From contig JACZZP010000002.1 in NCBI GenBank assembly GCA_015183035.1, forward strand, positions 434,001-498,000: DNA of 64,000 nucleotides, given 5' to 3'. Position numbers and translations under genes: made by a program. The DNA comes from Meloidogyne chitwoodi. Lineage: Eukaryota > Nematoda > Chromadorea > Rhabditida > Meloidogynidae. Positions within the stretch are counted from its first letter, which is position 1, and every line of letters begins with the position of its first letter. The notes below the pieces were generated by a model. The model saw nothing but the letters and a program-made list of their open reading frames with translations, did not search any database and had not been told where the DNA came from. Shown one piece after another: positions 1 through 11,915 of the stretch.

Positions 1-27
1 AATATTTATAATTTTTTATTTTTACAG

Positions 28-3000
28 AACATCGTGGTTTTCTTGTATGGATACAGGAGAATTTATTAATTCCTCGACTTTGGAGTTTGCTACGTTCGGA
101 CTATTCACATGTTTAAAATTTAAAAATAACTTTTTATAAAATTTACTAAGGTTGGACAAATGGCAACTCCACTAATTTTGCACGCAATAACGCTTCCACT
201 TGGTGATGATGTGTTTTGGGAAACTGTTAACGTGGAATTTACTTCTTCGGAATGGGAACGGCGTTTAAAAGCTGGTAAATTTGTTAATTGTAATTATAAA
301 ATTAAATTTTAGTTTAATAAATATGTAGTAATAAAATATTAAAATTAATCTAAAATGATTAAAATTTATTTTTTTATAAAGCTTATATTTTTTCACCCTA
401 AGGAATTTTTCCCTTTTGTTCTCCTTTATGTTCCCTTCACTCTATAAGTAGGCTGAAGGGAACATTTGTTTTTAATTTAATCAAATAAAATATTAATTTT
501 TCTTTTTTTTAAGTTGATAGAGTACTTGTACTTGCCCATTTTGTACCTCCAAATGCTGTTCGAAACAATATAACACTTTTGACGTCTCTAAGTTGCGCCT
601 TCTCCCATTTAATCGTTTCTATGCACGATCCAAACCCTGCAGTTGCTCAGAAGGCCCTTCTATTGCTTGAAGCATTACCTCGAAGTTCATTGACGGTAAT
701 TAAACAAAAATATATATTTTTTAATTTCCATCATTCTCTAGTTGATTTGTCATTGCTTAGAAGCCCAATTTGATTCATGCATACTTGACAGACCACTTAT
801 TATTGCCCGTATTCATTTACTTAGTGTAATTCTTCCCGATGAAAGTCTTTTCTCTTGGGACTTTTTTATTCAAAGATTTGAAACATTAGCATTAGAAGCT
901 CATCTTAAATCGCAACAGAATGCGGGCGCTGATGCTAGTATGCATTTTATGCAAGGTGAGACGGACTAAACTTTGGGTTAATTTTGGAGTGAATATTACG
1001 TAATTTTTGCTCTAATAAAGTGAAAGGATTTGTTAAAAATAGGATGGATAGAATATTCACTCATTGGGGTTGGAGGAACATTAAATTATAGGGTGGAAGG
1101 AACTTTCCCGCATTGACTTAAGTATAATTTAGAGAGAGGTCAACTGATGGAATAAATTACATATATATCTATTCATTTTCCATTTTTTAAAATTTATTAT
1201 AAAGATCTCTTACATTCTGACCCAATGAGCGATGTTTATCAACGCAAAGTTACAAGAGCACGACAATCACTTAACGAAGCAGACAACGTGCGTTCGATTG
1301 TACGTTCCCTGCGTGAAAACTCATTGCGTCATCAACTTAATCCTGGAGTTCGTGGTGACCAGGGTGAGTTTCCAAAAAGGAAATTTAAAAAAATCGTTTT
1401 TGCTCCTCATATTTGCCGTGTTTTGCTAATCAAGATTGATGTTGCTTTTATTTTTTAATAGCTAACACGCTTTGTTATTTGCCATAATCCTTCAATCAAT
1501 AAGTGTTTGAAGGAAAATTAAATTTTAGAGGAGAACATTCAACTATAGGGTGGAGAGAACATTCACGTATGGTGTGAAAGGAACATTAAAAAAAAATTTT
1601 TAATATTTGATCCATTTTCTAAAAATCGCAGAACGCCGAGATGCTGCACAACAAGTTCTACGTGTATGCCTTCGTCGTGGAGCAGTTGCTGGAACCACAG
1701 AACGTAGCTATGGACGTTCAGCTGGAGACATGGCACGTCTCCGGTTACGTAAAGTTTTGGTTTTAGTTCGTGTAGTGAGTGCATGGCGTGAAATGGCTGG
1801 ACGTTTACTTTTGCCATCTTCGCGTCGTTCTTCCAAAATGTCACATCAAAGTGGCGGAAAAGATGAAGGAGAAATAATTGATGAACAACAACAACTTTTA
1901 TTACCATTTTGTCAACTCAAACAGCATCAAAATTTTTTGGAATTGGCAGATCAAGGCTTAGAAGACTTTGGATTTTGCAGATCTGAACGTTCAACAATTG
2001 CAAGACGTTCATTACAAGCAACACCTCCTTTATTATTGCCAACACTCCCACAGTCTAGAGGTTCTACAACTTCTTCTTTGGCGTGTACGCATGACTAATA
2101 ATTTTATTTTTTTTTGAAAAACACTAACTTTTTTTGGAATTTAAAGAGGAAATTAGTTTTGTCCAAATTTTGGTCCCAAATTAATCTATATTTAGACTGT
2201 CCTTTTTTAAAACTTAAAAGGGAACTCGCAAGATTTCTGCCCGTTAGCACCATCATTTTATTTTTTAATTACTCGCTTTAAGTAATTAAAAAAGACTTGA
2301 ATCACTGTAACTTCATTAATTTTAAAAATCTCTTTAAATTTTTTAAACTTTAAAGAAAGTTAGTGCGCTTAAATTAATTTTTGTGTTTTTTGTTTTTTTG
2401 CTTGCTGTATCTTTTTGTGCTTTAATACTTTTGTTTTTCTTTGTTTTTTGCTTCTTTGTAATTTTTAAATCTTTAACAAATTTAATATAATAATTTAAAA
2501 AAATTTTAAACCTTTTTTTACTCTTTCCTTTATTTATTGATTAGAAAATGCCTAAAATTAATTTTAATTTTAGCTAATTAAAAAATATTTCCAATTTACT
2601 TTTCTTCCTTCTATCCTAGTAAATTCCTTTTTTTTTACTAGCTATTCTATTTTTTTGAATAATTTGAAAATATTTTTTATTTAAGTAGATTTGCCCCATC
2701 CATTAGTACAATCTACAATGTCTGCTTCATCTTTGAGTCCTAGAGCTATAGGCTCAGGTTTTTTTTATTTTATTTTTTAGATTTTTTTATTTTTAAATTA
2801 ATTTTTATTTAATTTTTAAAGATTCTCGTTATGGCAGAATGCGTGAATTTACAGATGAAGAGTCCAACCTTTGTTTATTATTAAATAGAGTTGTAGATAT
2901 GCAAAATCCGGAAAGACATACTGTATCACTTGTTGTTTCCCTTTTTGTCCATTTTTTGGCTAATAAACGTTGTGGTCCTGCTGATAATGCTAAAAAATTA

Positions 3001-6000
3001 AGTGTAAGCATAAAATTAAAATTTTGGAACATTTTTAAAATTTTAACAATTTTTTTCTTACTGTAAGGTGCTTCTTAGACATTTTAATGCTCTTCTTGGT
3101 TATAGCAATTCTGAAAAGTGTTTTACTATACCACCCGCAAGACTTAGACGTGCAGCTGTTTGCAATGCTTTTTTACTTGGTCTGCCGGGAGTTTTAGATT
3201 CTAATTTGTTGATAGGAAATCAGGTAGGTAAAAATATTATTTTTCTCTCTAAAAAATCCGGAACTTAAATTCCTTTCCGTAAAATATATTTATTTCCGGC
3301 AATTTAAGAAAGTAATTTATTTTCCGGAAGATATATTTATTTTCCGGAAATTCAGGAAATAATTTTTCAGGAATTCCGGAGAATAAATTACTTTTCCGGA
3401 ATATATTCTCTTTTGGAAATTCAGGAAAAAATTTTCCGGAAAATATATTCTTTCCCGGAAATTTTGCAGTAAAATTATTTTCCGTAATATAATTTTCCGG
3501 AAGTGTGTAGCATCCGGAAATTGATTATTTACTAAACTTTCAGGAATTCAAGAAAACTTTAAGTGTCTATTTATTTCCGTTATTTACAGTTACTTTCAAT
3601 TGTTCTTCAACTTCTCTTGTATTTACCCTCACCTCAAAAATTTGCTAGCGATGCGCCTTCAGCCGATTATTCTCTCCGTTTGCTTTCAGTACAACAAAGG
3701 CATAATTGGTTAAATTCAATTATTATTATACTTTACAAAGTAAATAAAATTAAATTTAAAATTTAGTAATTTAAATTTTAAAATTAAAAAAAAGTATCGT
3801 TGTGATTCTGCCCCAACAAATGAATCAATTCGTAAACAAATGCTTATAGTTGTTCAAACATTAGAACAGCAATGTCATCGTTGTCCTATTTCTTCTCAAA
3901 ATCAGGAACAACAACAACAAAATGTTCCCATTGCTCCTGAAAATAAGGAAAGGCGTTCTGCTACTTGCCTTTTAGAAGCTCCTGGGCAAGATGGACAATG
4001 GTCATCTTCTACTGAAGATTCTGAAGTTGGAAACGATTCAGGCTAGATTTATTAATAAAATATTTTAAATAAACGTTCATAGATTTGGGAATACAAGGAG
4101 GTTAACATTAAAGATATTTCAAAAAAAAATCAAATAAATTTCAAAAAAAATTTAAAATTTTTAAAAAATTCTTCGTAATTTTACCAATTTATCGTTTCAA
4201 AAAATAACAAAATTTTGTCTATTTCAGGGGTAGACGAATTAATAACAAATGAAACATTAACTTGTAAAATTGACAGCACAGAACAATTAAAAGAAAAAAG
4301 ATTTGCATCAGTAGACGATGAGGAAATGTTAAAAGAACACAACGGAAATGAACTATCTTCTTCTACAAAAAATTCATTGCAACAACGACCCGAATCACTC
4401 AGAATTTTGTCAATTCGTGAACATGGAGGAGACAGTTCTTGTAACATTTCTAGGAAAGAAAGTACAAAAACAAGTGTGAAAGGAACAGATTTTTCAAAGG
4501 TTTAAATTAATTAATTTAAATAAATTAAAAATTTGTTTTTTTGGAGTTAAAAATGTAGTTAACTTTTCTTATTTATATTTACAGAAATCTTTTAAAAAAA
4601 TTAATTTATTGAAATAAATCTCATTTTAAGACATTGGACACTACTCGCCCCCCAGTTATAGCCCTTCACCCCCCAACTGGTATAAAACGTTCTCGAAGAC
4701 CCCACAGCCAAAGACAACAAAGAAGTGTTCGAAAACAACAAAATAATCGTTCTAATAAACCTTCACGTCAACGTGGGGCTTCTGATTTTACAAAATTATG
4801 TTGTCCTTTTTGTGGTGGACGTTTGGAATCTTTTGATGAAGAAACACTTTCACTTTGTTGTGTAGCTTTGTGTACTTTTCTACAGAGAGTTCCTAGTTTG
4901 GCGGCACCTCTTTTACAGAGAACTGTTTGTTTTTTTCAAAATTAAATTTAAAAAAAATTTTTCAAAATTTCAAAAAATTTCAAAAATTTTTTTAAAATTT
5001 CAGCTTCTCTGTACAGCTCGTTTTATCGACACACCACAATTTCCATGGCACGAAACAAACATTTTCGTCCCAGGAAATGCCAAAAGTGCAGCAAAACAAT
5101 TAATTCGGATAATTTTGCATCAATTATCTGGAAGTGGTATAGCTCTACAATTATTTAATTTACACATTCAAGCAAATGAACTTTACTCTTTTTGGAATAA
5201 AATAGCTTTATCACTTGTAGATTTTAATGAATTAAATCCTGTTGCTTTTTTACAAAATCTTTTAGAGGTAAAAAAATTTTTTAAAGTTGAAGGTAATAGA
5301 GTTTGACTTCAGAATTTTCCAATAAATTTTTCAAAAATTGATCAAATTTTATAAAATTTAATTTTTAAATAAAGCTAATTTTTTACTTTATTTATTAAAT
5401 TTTAGTCTATATTTTTATATAAATTTTAAAAAAAGTTATGCTAAAATAACCAAATGAAGAGGTTAAGGCTATCTTTGGTAAAGAGGTAGAGAGCGCAGAG
5501 TAAATTAACTTTCTCTGCATTGCTTATGGAGTGTACCTATTAGTGATTGCCGCGGCTGCTCTCTTCACATCTTCCAGCAAACTTTAAAAAATCATAACTT
5601 TTTATAATTTTATCCAATAACTATAATTTTGGTATCATTCGAATTAGCTCGATGAGACGAATCGAATGGCACTAATTGTAAAGTACATTATTTGGTAAAC
5701 ACATTTACTGTGAAGAAAAACACCTCCATTGCTTAAATTTTTCCTTTTTTTGAAGCAAAATTAATTTTTAAAAATTAAAGGATATTGCCGATAGTTGGCC
5801 AATACGAGTAACAAGAATATTACACAATTTAGCAACTTATATCCAATTTGTTCCAATTGAAGCAATTTCTAATTGGGCAGCTGTTGTTATTTTAATTGAT
5901 GGACTTTATAGGCGAATGCATACACAAGTAAAGGGAAAAATTGAAAAATAATAAAAAATTATTTTTTAGCTCACAAGCGAATCCACAAATAATACAGCAA

Positions 6001-9000
6001 TAATTTCTAACAATACAGCTCATTCTGTTCAAAATTTAATGATTAATAATCAACTGAAGCAATATCGTTCTGAATTGACTAGTTCAGGCAAGCATTAATT
6101 AAATAAAAAATTTATTATTTAAAAAGACAGAAAAGTCAGAATTAAGAAAAAAATTAAATCAGAAGATTAATAAATTTGGATCAGAATATAATCAAAATAA
6201 CATCAAAAAAATATCAGAAAAATATCAGAATAATATCAGAAAATACCAGAAAAATCAGAATAATATTAGAAAAATACCAGAAAAAAATCATAAAAATATC
6301 AGAAAAATATCATAAAAATACCAGAAAAAATCAGAAAAATATCAAAAAAATCGGAATAATATCAGAAAAAAAATCAGAAAAATATCAGAAAAAATCATAA
6401 AACATATCAGAATAATAAAAAAATTAATAAAATAGAATCCAATTTCATAAGTTTATCATAGAAAATGTTTTTCTTTTAATTTTAGTATTAATTTTGAGTC
6501 GTATACTTCGCATTCAAGGCCTAGCTACAATCAAAGGTGCTGTTCAAGCAATTGAATCTTTTTCTAAATGGCTAGTAGAAATGTTACATAAATGCCCTGT
6601 GCAACTTTGTGATTTGTTAGTTTTGATAATTTATTTAAATAAAATTTTTTAATAATTTAATAATAATAATATTACAGATTGGCTATTTGTACTGCTTGCA
6701 ATAGGGTAAGAAAAAACAATAAATTAAAATTAAATTGAAAAACTTTAAAAAATAACGGAAAATATAAATAAATCAGAATAATATCAGAAAATATTTTTAA
6801 TAAAATCGGAATAGTATCAGAAATTACTTAGAAAAATCAGAATAATATTTAAATAAATCAGAATAATATCAGAAAATATTTTTAATAAAATCAGAATAAT
6901 ATCAGAAATTACTTAGAAAAATCAGAATAATATTTAAATAAATCAGAATAATATCAGAAAATATTTTTAATAAAATCAGAATAATATCAGAAATTACTTA
7001 GAAAAATCAGAATAATATTTAAATAAATCAGAATAATATCTCAGAATAATATCAGAATTAAATATATTAAGGGAATGATACGTGAACGAGACAAGCAAAT
7101 AATTACACGATCTGTAGTTTCCGAACTTTTAGCAGCATTAAAATTTAAATGTGAATTAGCAGAAGAAAATTATTTAACAATTGTTAGAATTGTTTTACAA
7201 GATTTTGGAGAATCTTTGGGAGATGATTGGATAAATAATAATGAAAATGATGAATTAAATGATTTTGAAAATAATAAAAAGGATTGGAAATTTAATTATA
7301 ATCAACAACAAACAGATCAGTATAACACTGGGGCAGCTGAAGCAATAAGACCACATGTACCTGAATTGCTTGAATTTATTGCTGATATGAATGTATTAGC
7401 AAAATTGAAGGTTTTTTTTAAATTAATTAATTGTTAAGGATTTTAACATATATTAGCAACTTTTCTGTCTTCGTTTTAAAAGTATTAGCAATTTTTGCTA
7501 GCATTAATTTGTTTGAAAAAGCTTTTTTTGTAGCAATGTTATCTAAAATTAGCAAACTAAATTTTGAAATATTTGTTAGCATTTTGCTTATTTATATTAA
7601 ATAATAATTTCAAAAAAAAAATCATTCTTCTAACAGTTTGTTAAATTATTAGAAACATTGTAACAAAAAAAAGTAGCAGAATTGTTAGCAAATTTTTTGG
7701 TGTATTTTAAAAATTGATAGCAACAAAAAAATAATTGTTAGCAACAAAAAATTACTAAAAAAAAATAATTGCTAACAATGTTTCTTTAATTTTGTATTAA
7801 AAATATTGCTAAACAACTTATTTATTTTTCTATCATCTAAAATTATATATTTATTTATTTTTATAGAAGCAATTTGCTAGCAACAGCGACAGAGTAGGAG
7901 GTGACTTAAAAGCTGGATTAGCACAAATAATAGCTTTGGAAATGAGTAGACCATCTGTCAGAGATTCTCGTACAGTCATGCGTTTTATTCCTTGGCTTTA
8001 TTCCCCTCCTTCATTAGCCCAAGCACTTCCCAACCAATTTGCAGAATCTGTAGCAAATGTTCGTGTGCTTTCATGGATTTTACTTGGTTCTTTACATGCT
8101 AGAGGAATTAATACAAGTTGTTGTGCAAATGTTAATTTTAATTTTCAAAATAATTTTCAACAACAACAACAAGTTAATAATAGTCAAAGCATTATTTGCT
8201 TACCTATTCCAACTGCTTGTTCTAATCAAATGGCAGATTATATTAATTTTGTTTTGACTGGATTTGCTGATCAGTCTAAGGTTAGAGTCTTTGGAACATG
8301 GAAAGGATCACTCTCACTCCCTTTATAAGACCACGTAATTAAATGGAATAACATTACAAGTCTGTTGTGTGACTTGGCCGTTTTGTCGTAATTAAAGAAA
8401 ATGGCCAGTTCGGTGCAAAAAAATATTTTGAGTGTTTTTCCTCTTACTACAGAGTCTGGCGATAAAAACTTATGAAAAATGATAAGAAAATTCTTTTGTC
8501 AATTTAATTTTTATTGTAAGAGACTCAAGTGACTCAGCTTCCTTAATTTCATCAATTTAATTTATTTAAAATTAAAAAAAAAAATTAAAAAAAAAATTAT
8601 TTTCAGCAATCAGTGGTTCATATGTCAGCCCTTTTTCATGCTTTTCATTTATGCCAATTATGGACTATTTATTGTGAACAAACAGCTACTTTGAGTCGTT
8701 CAGAAGATATGTTAACAAAAACAATGCAACAACTTTTGGACTTTTGGGCGAGAGTTACCCCTGCTATTTTACAATTACTTTCACATTCTAAAGTGGTAAG
8801 AGAGAAGCTTTTTTTTTATTTAAAAATATATTTATTTATTTAATAAATTTAAGAAAAGCAAATATTGTTAATTAGAGTCCCCTCGATCTCCTTATTTCTT
8901 TTAATCTCCCTTTTCGTTATAATTACAATTTATATTACATAAAATTGGTTATTGTGACACCCTAAGAGTTATCTTTGTTGGGTTTATTCCTATTTTTGTT

Positions 9001-9608
9001 AACATAAATAATTTGCTTCAGTTTCATCATTTCCACGGATTGTCTGAAACTCTGTGTTTTTGTATACGTGATAAACTCGATTAAATAAATTTATGTTATT
9101 TTTTTTTCTACTATTAGTGACGTCTTTACCACTATACCCCCGGTTTCATAATAATTTGCTTCAACTTTGCTTCAATTTTATTTAAAAATACTAGAAAAGT
9201 AAAATAAATTTTAACGAATTTTTCAAATTATTTTTTTTAATTAAATAATTTTTAGTTGGCTGATATGGTAAATTTACACTTTGTAAATACCCTACAAGCC
9301 TTACAACAAATTAATTCGGCTGTGCTTTGCCAACTTTATCCAATGTGGGAGCCTATTTTAACTGTTAATCATGCGCATGTTCCGCGAAAGTTGAGACTTA
9401 AATTTGAGTCTGTAGATGCTCAGGTTTGAAATTTTAACTTTTTTAAATTTTAAAATAAAAATAAAATTTTAAATAAAAAAATAATTTTTTTTATTTAAAG
9501 ATACCTTTACAAAATGCCCAAATTCGATCTTGGCTCTCTAATGTTCGCTACAAAATATCCCAAATAGAATTACAGACTAGTGCTTCTTCTCCTTTTTATA
9601 ATGTTTAA
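28..9608 (+). CDS. unc-79: UNC-79 homologue, 3' part (NALCN channel complex subunit)
   Basis: This is the C-terminal ~1487 residues of UNC-79, the large cytosolic protein that stabilises and localises the NALCN/NCA sodium-leak channel together with UNC-80. The upstream exons lie outside the window. I trace 23 exons: 28-110, 151-274, 514-695, 742-955, 1205-1363, 1632-2060, 2689-2757, 2822-3003, 3068-3223, 3590-3739, 3795-4041, 4228-4499, 4631-4924, 5004-5267, 5781-5927, 5970-6087, 6486-6615, 6678-6705, 7072-7410, 7867-8280, 8607-8795, 9256-9423, 9501-9608. All phases join. Family-typical blocks include DRPLIIARIHLL followed by FETLALEAHL, GYSNSEKCFTIPPARLR, and the extreme C-terminus QIELQTSASSPFYNV, which resembles the end of vertebrate UNC79. 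Exons 11 and 16 appear to end in GC donors. The donor at 2060 is the weakest boundary. Introns hold tandem repeats (6171-7070) and a dispersed element (5360-5669). Identification is confident; exact exon edges less so. Confidence 0.9.
3262..3515. repeat. TTCCGGAA-rich intronic repeat in unc-79
   Basis: About ten near-palindromic TTTCCGGAAA motifs are spaced 15-35 bp apart in the intron between the exons ending at 3223 and starting at 3590. The same motif recurs in clusters near 12480, 57580, 60070 and 62440. No coding potential is seen. Confidence 0.7.
5360..5669 (+). repeat. 310-bp dispersed element, copy 1 (unc-79 intron)
   Basis: This block is nearly identical to 40773-41082. Both carry the core TGATTnCCGCGGCTGCT and end in a short palindrome, CATTCGAATTAGCTCGA followed by TCGAATG. 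It sits wholly inside an unc-79 intron. A degraded inverted relative flanks the Merlin-like element at 34171-34320. No ORF; probably a non-autonomous mobile element. Confidence 0.75.
6171..6415 (+). repeat. ATATCAGAAAAAT-type low-complexity repeat
   Basis: An irregular tandem array of 12-13 bp units around the word ATCAGAA fills the unc-79 intron before the exon at 6486. A reading frame runs through it but is only lysine/isoleucine repeat and is not coding. Confidence 0.7.
6771..7065 (+). repeat. 85-bp tandem repeat, about 3.5 copies (unc-79 intron)
   Basis: The word AATCAGAATA starts at 6771, 6856, 6941 and 7026, exactly 85 bp apart, with the intervening sequence nearly conserved. The array fills the intron between the 28-nt exon at 6678-6705 and the exon at 7072. 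Confidence 0.85.
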
Positions 9609-10092
9609 TATAATTTAATTAATTCATTTTTTAAATTTAACGTTATATTTTATTTTTATTAAAAAATAATTAATTAAAGTACTTTAAAAAAGCAAAAAAT
9701 AAATTTAAAAAAATTTGGATAAAAACCTTTAAATATTATTTAAATTAAGCAAAGTTCATTTTCACTTTTATTTTATTTTTTTGTGAAATTGGCATTTAAA
9801 AAATATATTTAAAAAAATAAAAAGAAAAATAGCTGTCTAATTTAGAGCTTGTTATGGGAAAATATGCTTATAAAAACAATAAAAATGAGTAAAAAAAATT
9901 AAAAAAAAATTTTTTTTAATTTATAAACATTTAAATAATCAACTAATTTTGATAAATTTTTTATTTAGTTAGCTATTTTTTAAAATAATTATTAGTATAT
10001 TATTGGGCATAAACACAACTATAAAAATAATATTTTATTTCTAGAATTTAATATTTTTTTTTAATATTTTTAATCAAAAATTAACACAAAAA
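9609..10092. other. Intergenic, unc-79 to srt receptor
   Basis: Very AT-rich spacer of about 480 bp. It should hold the unc-79 3' UTR and the upstream region of the receptor gene. I see no repeat or RNA gene. Confidence 0.6.
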
Positions 10093-11807
10093 ATGGCTTA
10101 CGTTTATTTTTTTCGCCCTGATATTTACCATGAACTGTATAATTGCAGCGCATATAATGTTAGCGATATTCCCTTAGAAAATCGTCAACATACAACCATT
10201 GGAATAATGTTTTTGAGTTGCGGACTTATAATGGAAGTTAGTTTTGAAATTTACAAACTTAAAAACTTTTTAAGTTTCTCTACTTTCCTTGTATGATAGC
10301 AATACGCAAACATATGGACAGTACTTGTTTCAAGTTTATGTTCTACATTTCTATAGCCGATATGTAAATAAACTTTTTAGATAAATAAACTTGTTTTTAA
10401 ATAAAGTTGTTTTTAAATAAAGTTGTTTTTAAATAAAGTTGTTTTTAAATAAAGTTGTTTTTAAATAAAGTTGTTTTTGAAAAAAACCTGTTTTAGATAA
10501 ACTTATATTAATTTTGCTAGCAAATCTTTATAAAATCGTTTGATATATAAATAAATATTTTAACAAATTAAAAAAATTCTATTTTATTTTTTCTAGGATG
10601 TGTTTGGTAGTTAATGCAATAATTACTGGTTGGTTAGCAATTGTTGGGGCTGTTTATTGCGTATATCCTCGATTTATATACTTTGCTGGTTCTGCTGGTC
10701 TTGGTTAACTATTTTATAAAAATTAAAATTTCTTTTAATTATTCTGAAGCTTTATGGGGCTGTGAAACTGTAGCAGAGATGATTCTAGCAGTAAATCGGT
10801 GCATTGAATTAACCTCACGAACATGGGCAGATTTTCTTTTTCATGGGAAACGTAGTTTTATATGGATGGTAAATTTAATTTTAGGATATTTTGAAAAAAA
10901 TTTTAAATTTTTAAAAATTTTTTAATTTTGAAATTTTTTAAAATTTTTCAAAAAAATTAGATAATTCCAACACTTTATGGTCTTTGGTTCTTTGTTTTTG
11001 AAATGCCAATTCATTTTAGCGGTATATTCGTCTCTTGGTTTTTTAATCCACATGTTGGCTATTTGGACGATTTTGGGAAAATTGTAAAAAAATAAAAAAA
11101 TAATTTTAATTATGTAATATTAATTAATTAATTTTATTTTAGTATTATAGTCATATGCATACAATTCACAATTATGTTGTAATTGTAATGTTGACTAGTA
11201 TCTACATTACTTTTGCTACAATCTTAACTTTGAAGACTATGAAGCATAAAGGTGTTACAAGTGCGCAAACTAGTCGAGCGCAGAAAATGGTAAACTTGAA
11301 AACTTAAGTATGTATAATAAATATTTTTACAAAAAACTAGACATTTGTTCAAGTGATACTAATTAGTTCTATTAATGCTATTGCAGCAGCCATCTATGTT
11401 TATATGCAATTTGCGCGTATTAGTGAGGTTCTTATCTTAACGGGGCAGTTTACTTGGATGCTTGCGCATGGTGAGGAGTTAAATAAAAATATAAACTTTT
11501 ATTAATTCAGATTTTATTAACGTAAAAAATTTAAAATGAAGTTTTTTTGAATTTTTGACATTTTTAAGTAATTAAATTAAATCTTAATTTATTCTATTTA
11601 TGAATTTTAAAATATTTTATTTATTAAGGTATGCCTCCAGTAATATATCTAGCTTTAAACAAAACAGTTCGACGAGATGTTTATAAAATGTGTGTTGGAG
11701 TGTTTCCTTGCGTAAAAGTACCTCAACATTCCTCAGTTGTAACTATTGCTGGTGGAATGCATGGAACAAGAAATAGAGTTGGACCTTCTAGTACAGCATT
11801 ACATTGA
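10093..11807 (+). CDS. Serpentine chemoreceptor GPCR, srt-like
   Basis: A 345-residue seven-transmembrane receptor resembling the nematode Srt chemoreceptor family, expected to sit in sensory-cilium or neuronal membrane and couple to G proteins. Eight exons join in frame: 10093-10236, 10275-10363, 10597-10703, 10750-10868, 10961-11083, 11143-11289, 11341-11470, 11629-11807. Supporting features are an N-terminal segment with YNCSAYN, an early glycine-rich TM1 (GIMFLSCGLIMEF), a conserved LYFPCMIAIRKHM loop, a TM3 region with ALWGCETVAEMILAVNRCIEL (shown here in part), and a final TM7-like stretch HGMPPVIYLALNKTVRRDVY. Length matches the family (about 330-350). The start at 10093 is the first ATG in frame. 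Intron 2 contains a 16-bp tandem repeat. The ligand cannot be inferred. Confidence 0.85.
10381..10482 (+). repeat. 16-bp tandem repeat in srt intron
   Basis: Six consecutive units of AAATAAAGTTGTTTTT with few changes, inside intron 2 of the receptor gene. Confidence 0.85.
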
Positions 11808-11915
11808 GATTTAATTTTTAAACAAATCCGTCAATATTTTTACAAGCAGTTTTTTGATTTTTATCCCCAGATAATATAATCTAAAAAATTTTAATAAAAT
11901 TATAGAAAAATAATT

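Noticed and set aside
1563..1907. 114-codon minus-strand ORF
   Set aside because: Overlaps a well-supported unc-79 exon on the plus strand; antisense shadow.
6176..6400. 74-codon Lys/Ile-rich ORF
   Set aside because: It is translation of a short tandem repeat in an unc-79 intron.
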